This document shows positions 1 through 7,888 of a stretch of 64,000 nucleotides of DNA, one piece after another (positions within the stretch are counted from its first letter, which is position 1; each line of letters starts with the position of its first letter). Source of the stretch: Glycocaulis alkaliphilus (GTDB lineage Bacteria; Pseudomonadota; Alphaproteobacteria; Caulobacterales; Maricaulaceae); the NCBI RefSeq assembly GCF_004000605.1, contig NZ_CP018911.1, positions 868,001 to 932,000 of the forward strand, written 5' to 3'. The position numbers were made by a program, and so were the translations under genes. The notes beneath the pieces were generated by a model. It had not been told where the DNA came from. It saw only the letters and a list, made by a program, of their open reading frames with translations, and searched no databases.

Positions 1-1
1 C

Positions 2-439
2 CTGCGCGGCGCGGCGACGCGCCTCTCCCAGCTTGGCGCGCGCATGCATCCCGACCACCGCGCTGAACTGGCGGCGACCGAGGTCTTGTACGCGCCCTTT
101 GGCGGCATCTCGCACCCGGAGCGGGCTTTCCTGGCCCTGACAATCCATCATCGCTATGCCGGCAAGCGGCCAAGGCCGGAAGAATGCCCGTCGCGCCGCA
201 TGCTGGACGACGCGCAGGAGGAGGCCGCACTGCAGCTGGGCTATGGCATCAGGCTTGGCTCGGCCCTGTCGGGCGGTTCGGCGGGCGTGCTGAAATTTTT
301 CACGCTTGCCCGGGCGGAAAACCAGCTGGTGCTCGGCATGGAAAAGGGGCGCGAAGACCTGGTGGTCGAGAGGGCGTTCTCGCGGTTTGAATCGCTGGCC
401 AGCGTGCTCGGGCTCAAGGCGGTGCTTGATCCCGCCTAG
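2..439 (+). CDS. ppx: Ppx/GppA family phosphatase, C-terminal part (5' truncated by window edge)
   Basis: The reading frame is open from the first bases, so the N-terminal catalytic part lies outside the window; about 145 residues remain. The segment around HPERAFLALTIHHRYAGK and the closing part with a VVERAFSRFESLASVLGL-like helix resemble the C-terminal domain of alphaproteobacterial exopolyphosphatase/guanosine pentaphosphate phosphohydrolases, which hydrolyse polyphosphate or pppGpp in the cytoplasm. The TAG stop lies in a CTAG shared with the stop of the convergent RNase D gene, so the two genes overlap by four bases. The family call comes from the C-terminal domain alone; which substrate is used cannot be told. 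Confidence 0.8.
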   Translation: MRGAATRLSQLGARMHPDHRAELAATEVLYAPFGGISHPERAFLALTIHHRYAGKRPRPEECPSRRMLDDAQEEAALQLGYGIRLGSALSGGSAGVLKFFTLARAENQLVLGMEKGREDLVVERAFSRFESLASVLGLKAVLDPA

Positions 440-1593
440 TCTTCCAGCTCGATGGCAACGACCTTGCCGTTTTCGAGTATCAGCGCCAGCTCGCCGCGCT
501 TCAGCTTCAGGGCCGCCTCGCCAAACACCTTGTAGCGCCAGCCGGAGAGGGCAGGCACGTCGGCCTTGTCGCTTGCGGCGATCTGCTCAAGGTCCGGCAC
601 GGTGGCGATCAGGCGCGGCGCAACGCCTTCCTCTTCGGCCACGACGCGCAGGAACACTTTGAGCAGCTCCACGACCGGCCCGATATTGTTAGGCAGATGG
701 TTCTGGCGGGCGAGCTTTGGCGCATGCTTTTCCGGCGCGGCCATTGCCTCTTGCATCATCGCGATCAGGCGCTCGGCAGGCTTGGAGCGTTCAAAGCCCT
801 TGGGCACAGCGCGCAGCGCGGCGAGCTGCTCCTGGGACACCGGCGCGGACTGCGCCAGCTCGTAGAGCCCGTCATCCTTCATCACGCGGCTGCGCGGGAT
901 GTCGCGGGTCTGCGCCTCGATCTCACGCCAGCGGGCGGCGGCCTTCATCGCCGCCAGCCATTTGGCGGTTGTCTTGCGGGGCTTCAGCCGCTTCCACGCA
1001 TTCTCCGGGTCCATCCGGTAGGTCTCCGGATTGGTCAGAAGGCGCAGCTCTTCCTTCAGCCATTCCTCGCGGCCCGACTGCTCCAGCTTCTCCTGCAGGA
1101 TGGGGTAGAGCTTGTGCAGATGGGTCACATCAGCCAGCGCGTACTCGGCCTGCTTGTCCGAAAGCGGGCGGCGCGACCAGTCGGTGAAGCGCGAGCCCTT
1201 GTCGATCTGCTCGCCCAGCAGCTCGCGCACCAGATTGTCGTAGGAGATGGAATCGCCAAGCCCCACGGCGGCGGCGGCGATCTGGCTGTCGAACAGGGGC
1301 TCGGGGATAAGCTCTCCGCCCTTGTGGAAGAATATCTCCAGATCCTGCCGGCAGGCATGAAACACCTTCACGGTGTCCTTTTTGCGCAGCAGCTCCAGAA
1401 ACGGCGCCAGATCAATGCCCTCCGCCAGAGGGTCGATCAGCAATTCCGCCTTCGAGCCAGCCGCCTGTATCAGGCACAGCTGCGGCCAGAACGTGCTTTC
1501 GCGCATGAACTCGGTGTCAACCGCAACAAAGCGGTCCTGGCCTAGCACCTTGCAGGCATTGGCCAGTGCATCGGTTGTTTGAATCAGCTCCAT
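436..1593 (-). CDS. rnd: Ribonuclease D
   Basis: A 385-residue 3'-5' exoribonuclease of the DEDD superfamily, which trims 3' ends of tRNA and other stable RNA precursors. The exonuclease motifs are visible: VAVDTEF (D26, E28), the VFHACRQDLE segment near residue 90 and YALADVTHL near 165. A DWSRRPL block precedes the third motif. The C-terminal half is helical and fits the HRDC domains of RNase D. I chose the start at MELIQTTDAL because this matches family N-termini; a longer frame exists upstream but would run close to the next gene. It is the last gene of a leftward set with the transporter and acyltransferase. Confidence 0.93.
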   Translation of the reverse strand: MELIQTTDALANACKVLGQDRFVAVDTEFMRESTFWPQLCLIQAAGSKAELLIDPLAEGIDLAPFLELLRKKDTVKVFHACRQDLEIFFHKGGELIPEPLFDSQIAAAAVGLGDSISYDNLVRELLGEQIDKGSRFTDWSRRPLSDKQAEYALADVTHLHKLYPILQEKLEQSGREEWLKEELRLLTNPETYRMDPENAWKRLKPRKTTAKWLAAMKAAARWREIEAQTRDIPRSRVMKDDGLYELAQSAPVSQEQLAALRAVPKGFERSKPAERLIAMMQEAMAAPEKHAPKLARQNHLPNNIGPVVELLKVFLRVVAEEEGVAPRLIATVPDLEQIAASDKADVPALSGWRYKVFGEAALKLKRGELALILENGKVVAIELED

Positions 1594-1637
1594 GAGTCCA
1601 TCGCTTAGCGCGCCGAAAGCCATTTGGCGAGCGGGCT

Positions 1638-2942
1638 TTACTCTGTGTACCGGCCCGGCCGCATCATCCGCCACAGGGCGAACAGCCCGGCAAAGCCGGA
1701 CACCACGGCGATATAGCCAAACGCCGCCTGCAGAGGCAGGGCGAGCAGGGCAATGGCGAACAGGGTGAACTGGCCAAGGCTGGCCGTTGCGGCATTCATG
1801 ATCCCGCCCGCCGCGAGTATGCGCCCGCGCACCTCCGGCTTGGCCCGCCTCTGCGCCATCGCCTGCAGCGGCACGACGAACAGGCCTGCACTGACTGCAG
1901 ACAGGGCCAGCGCGGCAAGGATGGGCCAGTTGCCGGGATCAGCGAGGAACACATCAGCACTGGTAAGGCTGTCAGGGTCTGGCTCTGGCCAGCCCAGCGT
2001 GGTCAGGGCAACAAAGCTGGGGAAGATCACCAGGCCAAACGCGCCGATAACGGTGAAGATCAGCGCGTCCTGGCCGCGCGTAAACACGCCGCACATTATC
2101 GCTCCTATAGCCGCACCGACGGTGAAGAGGGCCGTGAGTGCAAGCCCCACCGTCTCGTCTCCGCCCAGCACGGCTGCGGTGAAGAGCGGCATCAGGGTGA
2201 GGACGGATGCCGCCAGCATCCAGAACCAGGCAGCGCCGAGCAGGGGGCGCAGCACGTCTGGCGCACGGAAGGCAAAGCCCAGCACCTTCCCGGTCTGCGC
2301 GATGATGTTCCAGCTGATCTTGAGGTCCGGCGAATCGGCAGGTGCCGGCTTGTTCAGGCACATGATGAGCCAGCCGATGACAGCAACCCCGACCAGCGTC
2401 GCTGACAGTATGAAAGCAGCGTCCTCGCGCACCACGAAGACCACCGCCAGCGCCGCGCCCGCCAGTATGGCGACATTGAGCGAGCCGGAGACGAGCGCAT
2501 TGCCGGTCACCAGCTCCTTGCCCTCCAGCAGGGTTGGCAGGGCAGAGTTTCGTGCTGGTGCAAAGAAGGCCGATTGCATGCCCATGAAGAACAGCACGAT
2601 CACCAGCAGCAGGCCGCTATTCAGGAAGAACCCGATGGCAGCCGCGATCATCAGCAGGATTTCGATGAGCTTGGTCCGCCGCATGATGAAGACGCGGTCA
2701 TACTTGTCGGCCACCTGACCGGCCACCGACGAGAACAGGAAGATAGGCAGGGTCAGCGCGGTCGCGGCGATGGGCACCATCAGTTCGCGCTCCAGGCCAA
2801 ATACGGTCAGGCCCTGGAAGGTGGCGAGATTGACCAGCGCGAAGCGGAACAGATTGTCGTTAAAGGCGCCCAGAGCCTGCGCGGCCATAAGCGGAGCGAA
2901 ACGCCGCTGCACCATGAGGCGCGCGGCAACAGCAAGGCCCAT
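1638..2942 (-). CDS. MFS transporter, LplT-like (putative lysophospholipid transporter)
   Basis: A 434-residue multi-pass inner-membrane protein with about 12 hydrophobic segments. The N-terminal QALGAFNDNLFRFALVNLATF stretch is the GAFNDNxF signature of LplT and of the transporter part of fused Aas-type proteins, which flip lysophospholipids inward for re-acylation. The start lies 3 bases after the stop of the upstream acyltransferase, so the two are probably translated together, and the pairing supports a membrane phospholipid repair role. A generic MFS drug exporter is the alternative; the substrate is inferred from family and context only. Confidence 0.8.
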   Translation of the reverse strand: MGLAVAARLMVQRRFAPLMAAQALGAFNDNLFRFALVNLATFQGLTVFGLERELMVPIAATALTLPIFLFSSVAGQVADKYDRVFIMRRTKLIEILLMIAAAIGFFLNSGLLLVIVLFFMGMQSAFFAPARNSALPTLLEGKELVTGNALVSGSLNVAILAGAALAVVFVVREDAAFILSATLVGVAVIGWLIMCLNKPAPADSPDLKISWNIIAQTGKVLGFAFRAPDVLRPLLGAAWFWMLAASVLTLMPLFTAAVLGGDETVGLALTALFTVGAAIGAIMCGVFTRGQDALIFTVIGAFGLVIFPSFVALTTLGWPEPDPDSLTSADVFLADPGNWPILAALALSAVSAGLFVVPLQAMAQRRAKPEVRGRILAAGGIMNAATASLGQFTLFAIALLALPLQAAFGYIAVVSGFAGLFALWRMMRPGRYTE

Positions 2943-2945
2943 CGG

Positions 2946-3671
2946 TTATCCTTCCCCATTTCCGGCGCGTATCAGCTCGGCTGTGCGCCCTTCTATTATC
3001 TCTTCAAGCTGGCGCATGAAGGCCTCCTTGTCTTCGCCCGGCTGTATCGGTTCGAGGAACTCCACCACCACGGTGCGCGGACGCTTGATGAAGGCCTTCC
3101 TGTCCCAGGCAAGGCCAAGATTCGTGGCGACCGGCACGACAGGACGGTCCAGATCATGAGCCAGATGATACACGCCCTTCTTGTAGGGGTGCTTCTCGCC
3201 TGGCGCTGACAGATGGCCTTCCGGGTAGATCAGCACATGGCGCTTGTCTGACTTCAGACGCCTCATGCCGTCTTCTATCCGGGCGCGGGCCGCTTCGCCG
3301 CCCTGATTGGAGAGAACGACCGCGCCGGCCTTGTTCAGGATGAAGCCGATCAGCGGAAACTTCACCAGATGGTCACCGGCGACAAAGGCGAGCGGGCGCA
3401 CCGTCGCCACCATGATGAGCGGATCGCCCCAGCTTTGATGCTTCGCGGCGATCACGCTGGGCGCGCGGCCGAGATGGTGCGTTCCACGCAGATCAATGCG
3501 GATGCCGGCAAGGAAGCGCATCAGAAACGCTATCGTGCGGCCATAGCTGAAAATGCCGAAGCTGAGCGGTCGTTTGCCCGGCAGAATAGCCAGGATCGTG
3601 CAGATGACGGCAAAGCTGATCGTCACCAGCCAGTAGGCGATTTCGAACAGCAGGCTTCTGATGAGCTTCAT
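2946..3671 (-). CDS. plsC: 1-acyl-sn-glycerol-3-phosphate acyltransferase (PlsC family)
   Basis: A 241-residue membrane-associated acyltransferase that esterifies lysophosphatidic acid or another lysolipid with an acyl chain. A hydrophobic N-terminal segment (residues 6-30) is followed by the catalytic HX4D motif, HQSWGD (H78, D83), and by YPEGHLSAPGE, which corresponds to the EGT-type substrate-binding motif. I chose the internal start MKLIRSLLFE, as the extra upstream residues look non-coding. It is the first gene of the leftward set plsC-transporter-rnd. With the LplT-like neighbour it may re-acylate imported lysophospholipids instead of making phosphatidate de novo. Confidence 0.88.
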   Translation of the reverse strand: MKLIRSLLFEIAYWLVTISFAVICTILAILPGKRPLSFGIFSYGRTIAFLMRFLAGIRIDLRGTHHLGRAPSVIAAKHQSWGDPLIMVATVRPLAFVAGDHLVKFPLIGFILNKAGAVVLSNQGGEAARARIEDGMRRLKSDKRHVLIYPEGHLSAPGEKHPYKKGVYHLAHDLDRPVVPVATNLGLAWDRKAFIKRPRTVVVEFLEPIQPGEDKEAFMRQLEEIIEGRTAELIRAGNGEG

Positions 3672-3834
3672 GGTTTGCGATTCCGGACTGCGCCCGGCCC
3701 AGCCTAACGGTTCATCCCGCAAAGCCAATGAGGGGCCTGAGCGCCTCCCGCCGTATCCAGACGATTAGCGCTTCATCAAGCATGAGCGGGCAGGTTGTGT
3801 GCTTCAAGTGTTCTAGCTGACAGGCGCGTAGCCC

Positions 3835-4314
3835 ATGAGTTTGACGGTCGAGATGCCGGCGCCGGATGCGCTCCGGGCCGCCAATATCCATCCCGAGACC
3901 GGGTTGGCGACAGATTACCTCAACCATTTCAATGAAGTGGTGATGCTGCTCGACATGCTGCCCGGCATGCCCGATTGCGCGGACGACGTGCTTGGCTGGG
4001 AGCCGTGCAGCTATGAGGCCCATTTTGAGCGTACCGGCTATAGCGGGCGCGAGACGGTGATCGCCGCCTGGCATGCGGCGCCGCGCGCCGTGCGGGCCCA
4101 TTTCGAAACTCTGGTCTCGGCGCTGGACGACATCATTGCCGACCTGCAGGAGCGCGTGCGCGCGGGTGATTTCAGCGGCGCGGCTGAGGCGGCGCGCAGC
4201 GAGGCTGAGCCCCTGCTGGCGGCAGCGCGTGCGGCAGTCCACGGCCATGTGACGGGTGAGATTGATCCGGACCAGAATGCGGGTCAGGCGAGTGTGGATG
4301 CGTTGTTTGGTTAG
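3835..4314 (+). CDS. Conserved-looking hypothetical protein, 159 aa
   Basis: I do not recognise this family. The product is soluble and acidic with no signal peptide or membrane segment. Its N-terminal half has the feature-rich stretch ATDYLNHFNEVVMLLDMLPG and a DDVLGWEPCSYEAHFERTGY segment; the C-terminal half is mostly helix-forming, alanine- and glutamate-rich. The gene stands alone between the divergent plsC set and the convergent symporter. The TAG stop coincides with the first bases of the 332-bp repeat, so the original C-terminus may have been preserved or slightly altered by the insertion. Codon use is typical of neighbours, which supports a real gene. Confidence 0.7.
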   Translation: MSLTVEMPAPDALRAANIHPETGLATDYLNHFNEVVMLLDMLPGMPDCADDVLGWEPCSYEAHFERTGYSGRETVIAAWHAAPRAVRAHFETLVSALDDIIADLQERVRAGDFSGAAEAARSEAEPLLAAARAAVHGHVTGEIDPDQNAGQASVDALFG

Positions 4315-4645
4315 GGCCTGTCCTCATAAAGGTTTCGGGCCCCGGAGCGAACTTTGGTTCGCTCCGACTCTTTGCTAAGTGAGGCAAGCGGCTTGCAGCC
4401 GCTTGCCGGGGCGTAGCGGATTTGGTTCCTGACAAGGAAAGACGACCGCCGTGGAGTATTCCTCCACAAGGGCGGCTCGACGCGGTCAGGGGTGAAATCC
4501 GCCGCGCCTCGAAGAGGTATGGCGAAAATCGCCCACTCTTGCGTCGCACTCCCTCGAAAGGGGAATACCCTTCCATCGGGCCTGCTCCTGATACTGAACG
4601 ATTTTCGCACATATCACGCTCCAAACCCTTTATGAGGACAGGCCC
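4314..4645. mobile_element. 332-bp structured repeat with terminal inverted repeats, copy 1 (MITE-like)
   Basis: The ends are near-perfect inverted repeats of about 21 bp beginning GGGCCTGTCCTCATAAAG. A second copy of exactly the same length lies at 55123-55454, about 90% identical by eye. No transposase is encoded. The interior folds into perfect hairpins: a 9-bp stem at 4344-4365, a 9-bp stem at 4384-4406 and a 6-bp stem at 4451-4467. The flanks are TTAG on the left (4311-4314) and CTAG on the right (4645-4648), as expected for a short duplicated YTAG target. The left TAG is the stop of the 159-aa gene and the right one is the stop of the convergent symporter. A non-autonomous derivative of an IS5-like element is my best guess. 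Confidence 0.8.
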
Positions 4646-6021
4646 TAGGCTCGGGACTGCTGCTGGACTGCCATGCTGGCCAGTCCCACGGCCACATAGC
4701 CCGCCAGAGCGGCGAGCATCGAGAACAGGAAGGCGCCGGGTATCTCGAACACGAAATCACCCAGCCAGATAGCCAGAAGCCCGCTGGCCAGGGCGGCCAG
4801 CGCCGACCATTCTCCGCCAAACTGGCTGCGTATCCCGATCAGCAGCGAGACCAGCAGGCCTGCCGATCCCAGCGACGAGGCCAGCTCTACCAGCCCGTAA
4901 ATCGTCTCGCCTGTTGTAGCGACAATGTAGGCCATCACGCCCGCAACGACTGTAAAGCCACGCGCGGCCAGCAGTTTCTCCTCTGGCGAGGCTTTGGTGC
5001 GCACCCGGCTGTAGAGGTTCTCCGTGGCCAGGCCGGAGACGGCCAGAAGCGCGGAATCCACCGTCGACAGCACGGCAGAGAACAGCGCTCCGGCAAACAC
5101 CACGAAGAGGGCGCTCGGCAGAAGGTCCATGGCGAGGTTGGGCAGGAAGAGATCGCCTGCCTCCGGGTCAAAGCCGAGGCCGGGGCCGACAAGCCCGAAC
5201 AGGACCGGGAAGAAGCCGACAACCAGGTAGAGCCCGCCCGCCATCAGCCCGCCGCGCACGGCGATCTTTGCCGATTTCGAGCCGAGGAAGCGCGCGATCA
5301 TCTCCTGCGCCACGATCGATCCCAGAATCGGAATGGCGAAGGCGTCGAGGCGCTCCAGCCAGCTTTCGCCTGGTGCGATGAGCACAAGCTGTGACGGGTC
5401 GATCAGGGCCATGGCTTCGTCAAACCCGCCTGCCCGTCCGAACAGCGCGAAGGTGAGGATGATGAGGCCGGTCAGCACCACCGCACTCTGGAGAATGTCG
5501 GTCACGACATCGCCCAGCAGGCCGCCCAGCAGCGTGTAGCAGATGACGAGGAGGCTGGCCCCCACCAGCGCCCATCCCACCGGCAAATCGCTGGCCACGG
5601 CAATGATGGAGGCGAGCGCCAGTAATTGCGCCGCCGCCCAGATGATGGAGGTGGGGATGGAGACGCAGGCAGAGGCAATTTCAGCGCGCGGGCCGAAACG
5701 GTCCCGGAAGAAATCGGCAAGCGTGAGATAGCCTTTTGCGCGCAACTGCCCGGCGACGAACAGCGCCGCCACGATCAGGCAGATGGCATAACCCACTGGC
5801 TCAGCGCGCGCGCCTGAGAGCCCCTCATCGGCGATGGTGGCTGTGGAGCCCATAATGGTCTCGCCGCCAAACCAGGTGGCAAACACCGAAATGCCGACCG
5901 CCCAGAAGCCCAGCCTGCGGCCCGCCACCAGATAGTCGGTATGCGTGCTCATCTTGCGCGATGCCCACAGGGCAATGCCAAGCTGGATAAGGATGTACAG
6001 GATGAGCGCGGCGAGAATCAT
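4645..6021 (-). CDS. Sodium:solute symporter family protein
   Basis: A 458-residue, very hydrophobic inner-membrane protein with about 12-13 transmembrane segments, of the SSS (solute:sodium symporter) family. Family-like features are YLVAGRRLGFWAVGISVFATWFGGET near residue 30, LTLADFFRDRFGPR near 100 and STVDSALLAVSG in the second half. It would import a small solute with sodium, but the substrate cannot be read from sequence. Its stop codon lies in the terminal YTAG of the 332-bp repeat, so the element separates it from the convergent 159-aa gene. It stands alone, running away from the AidB-like gene upstream. Confidence 0.88.
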   Translation of the reverse strand: MILAALILYILIQLGIALWASRKMSTHTDYLVAGRRLGFWAVGISVFATWFGGETIMGSTATIADEGLSGARAEPVGYAICLIVAALFVAGQLRAKGYLTLADFFRDRFGPRAEIASACVSIPTSIIWAAAQLLALASIIAVASDLPVGWALVGASLLVICYTLLGGLLGDVVTDILQSAVVLTGLIILTFALFGRAGGFDEAMALIDPSQLVLIAPGESWLERLDAFAIPILGSIVAQEMIARFLGSKSAKIAVRGGLMAGGLYLVVGFFPVLFGLVGPGLGFDPEAGDLFLPNLAMDLLPSALFVVFAGALFSAVLSTVDSALLAVSGLATENLYSRVRTKASPEEKLLAARGFTVVAGVMAYIVATTGETIYGLVELASSLGSAGLLVSLLIGIRSQFGGEWSALAALASGLLAIWLGDFVFEIPGAFLFSMLAALAGYVAVGLASMAVQQQSRA

Positions 6022-6068
6022 GGGCGTCCCCCGAAGCCTTGAATCTGCCGTTCGCAGACAAATTCCGA

Positions 6069-7727
6069 CTAGACTGCCAGCCGCCCGCGCTCAATCAGTT
6101 TTTCGGTGTCGATCTGCCCATGGCCCGCGCCCAGCGTGGTCGACTGGCTGGCAATACGCCGGGCGAGGAAGGCGTCTGATGCCGCATCCAGCCCGGCATC
6201 CATCAGGGCAAGGGCTGAGAGAGCCAGCGCCGCTTCCTCGCTGAAGCGGCGCGCATCGGCCTCGCCAATGCCGCCCGCCAGTGAAGCCTCGATGCGGCCA
6301 ATCAGGGCATCGAGCGCCGCATTCTGCCCTTTGCCGCGCGCCAGATAGGCCAGCAGCGCCTCACGGCTCTCAGGGTCGCGCGAAAGCGCGCGCAGCGTGT
6401 CGAGGGCGATGACATTGCCCGACCCTTCCCAGATGGCATTGAGGGGGCTCTGGCGGAACATGCGGGGCAGGGGCGATTCTTCTACAAAGCCCGCACCGCC
6501 ATGGGCCTCCATCGCCTCATAGACGAGATAGGGCGCGCGCTTGCAGATCCAGTATTTCGCGATGGGGGTGAGGATGCGCGCCAGCGCTGCCTCGTTCGGA
6601 TCGCTGGCCATGGTGTCAAAGGCGTGCGCCACACGAAAGGCGAGCGCCATCGCCGCTTCGGCTTCCATGGCCAGTTCCGCCAGCACTTCGCGCATCAAGG
6701 GCTGGTCGATCAGGCGGCGCTGGAAGGCGGCGCGGCGGTCGGCATGCCAGATGGCGTGAAAGCTCGCGGTACGAATGAGGCCCGCTGACCCTGCCAGGCA
6801 ATCAAGGCGCGTGTGATTGACCATGTCGATAATGGTGCGCACGCCGCGTCCGGGCTCGCCCACGCGGCGGGCATAGGCGCCGTGATATTCGATCTCCGAG
6901 GAGGCATTGGAGCGGTCGCCGAGCTTGTCCTTCAGGCGCTGTATCTCGATTGTATTGCGCGTGCCGTCGGGGCGCCAGCGCGGCACCAGAAAGCAGGAGA
7001 GGGCGGCGCTTTCGCCCTCGCCCTCATAGGCAAGGGTGAGGAAGCCATCGCTCATCGGGGCCGAGCAGAACCATTTATGCCCGGTCAGCTCCACCTCGTC
7101 CCCGCCAATGCTGACCGCGCGGGTCTCGTTGGCGCGTACATCCGAGCCGCCCTGTTTCTCGGTCATCGCCATGCCGATGGTCAGGCCCGCCTTTTCGGCC
7201 ATCGGCTTCATGGCCGGGTCGTAGGCGCTGGCGGTTGCGCCGCTGATCCAGTCTGTGGCCCAACCGGCATGACGCAAGGCAGGCACGCAGGCATAGGTCA
7301 TCGACATCGGGCAGCACACACCCGCATCGGCATGACCCATCAGCATCAGCAGGGCCGAATGCAGTGTATGCGGCGCGGTGTCTGTGTCCCAGGCGGCTGC
7401 CGAGACGCCCGCTTCCAGACCGGCACGCATCAGTTGATGGTAGGCGGGGTGGAACTCCACCTCGTCAATGCGGTGGCCAAAGCGGTCAAAGGGCTTGAAT
7501 TTTGGCGGGTTTTCGTTGGCCTGACGGCCCCATTCCTGCACTTCAGCCGAGCCCATCCGCGTACCGAAGGCCGAGAGATGGTCGCGGTGGGCATCGCCGC
7601 CATTGCGGCTCACGGCATCTCTCAGCACGCGGTCCGCGCTGAACAGATTGAGCCCGCTCAACGGTTCGGACTGGTTGAAGACGCTATGGGTGCGCAGCTC
7701 GCTGCGCGGCGCGTGGGGCTGTGTCAT
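6069..7727 (-). CDS. aidB: AidB-like acyl-CoA dehydrogenase family flavoprotein
   Basis: A 552-residue FAD protein matching E. coli AidB along its length as remembered: the HSVFNQSEPLSGLNLFSAD N-terminus, the FHPAYHQLM block, GMAMTEKQGGSDVRANET (the acyl-CoA dehydrogenase signature), GHKWFCSAPMSD, RLKDKLGDRSNASSEIEY and SPLNAIWEGSGNVIALD. In E. coli AidB is part of the Ada adaptive response to alkylation damage, binds DNA and has weak dehydrogenase activity. Here no ada or alkB neighbour is present, so a role in alkylation defence is inference. The start is well placed before the HSVFNQ motif. It is downstream of the methyltransferase gene but separated by a palindromic repeat. Confidence 0.88.
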   Translation of the reverse strand: MTQPHAPRSELRTHSVFNQSEPLSGLNLFSADRVLRDAVSRNGGDAHRDHLSAFGTRMGSAEVQEWGRQANENPPKFKPFDRFGHRIDEVEFHPAYHQLMRAGLEAGVSAAAWDTDTAPHTLHSALLMLMGHADAGVCCPMSMTYACVPALRHAGWATDWISGATASAYDPAMKPMAEKAGLTIGMAMTEKQGGSDVRANETRAVSIGGDEVELTGHKWFCSAPMSDGFLTLAYEGEGESAALSCFLVPRWRPDGTRNTIEIQRLKDKLGDRSNASSEIEYHGAYARRVGEPGRGVRTIIDMVNHTRLDCLAGSAGLIRTASFHAIWHADRRAAFQRRLIDQPLMREVLAELAMEAEAAMALAFRVAHAFDTMASDPNEAALARILTPIAKYWICKRAPYLVYEAMEAHGGAGFVEESPLPRMFRQSPLNAIWEGSGNVIALDTLRALSRDPESREALLAYLARGKGQNAALDALIGRIEASLAGGIGEADARRFSEEAALALSALALMDAGLDAASDAFLARRIASQSTTLGAGHGQIDTEKLIERGRLAV

Positions 7728-7785
7728 GGATGCAGTTTTGCGCGTTCAGTGCCCCGGCGTAAAGCGGGGAGGCGCTTTTCCCTGA

Positions 7786-7876
7786 TCCTTCGAGACGTTC
7801 GCTTCGCTCACCCTCAGGATGAGGGAAAAGCGCAACTACACCCTCATCCTGAGGGGCCGAAGGCCGTCTCGAAGGA
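7786..7876. repeat. Palindromic intergenic repeat (TCCTTCGAGACG family), copy 1
   Basis: The segment starts TCCTTCGAGACG and ends with its complement CGTCTCGAAGGA, enclosing a second inverted pair built on CCCTCAGGATGAGGG and CCCTCATCCTGAGG. It lies between two leftward genes, shortly after the end of the methyltransferase gene. A related copy lies at 44889-44985. This is the type of REP-like intergenic palindrome common in alphaproteobacteria, probably transcribed as a long hairpin. Confidence 0.85.
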
Positions 7877-7888
7877 CGAGGGTGTAAT

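Noticed and set aside
4172-4624. A ~105-codon reading frame on the minus strand through repeat copy 1, with a similar one through copy 2 (54954-55433)
   Set aside because: It runs on antisense into the neighbouring genes, starts at a TTG without a convincing SD, has no recognisable domain, and its conservation follows from the ~90% DNA identity of the two copies. Most differences between the copies change residues.
4314-4645. CRISPR-like or riboswitch interpretation of the 332-bp repeat
   Set aside because: It has terminal inverted repeats and two dispersed copies, no regular short repeats with spacers, and it lies after stop codons instead of before genes.
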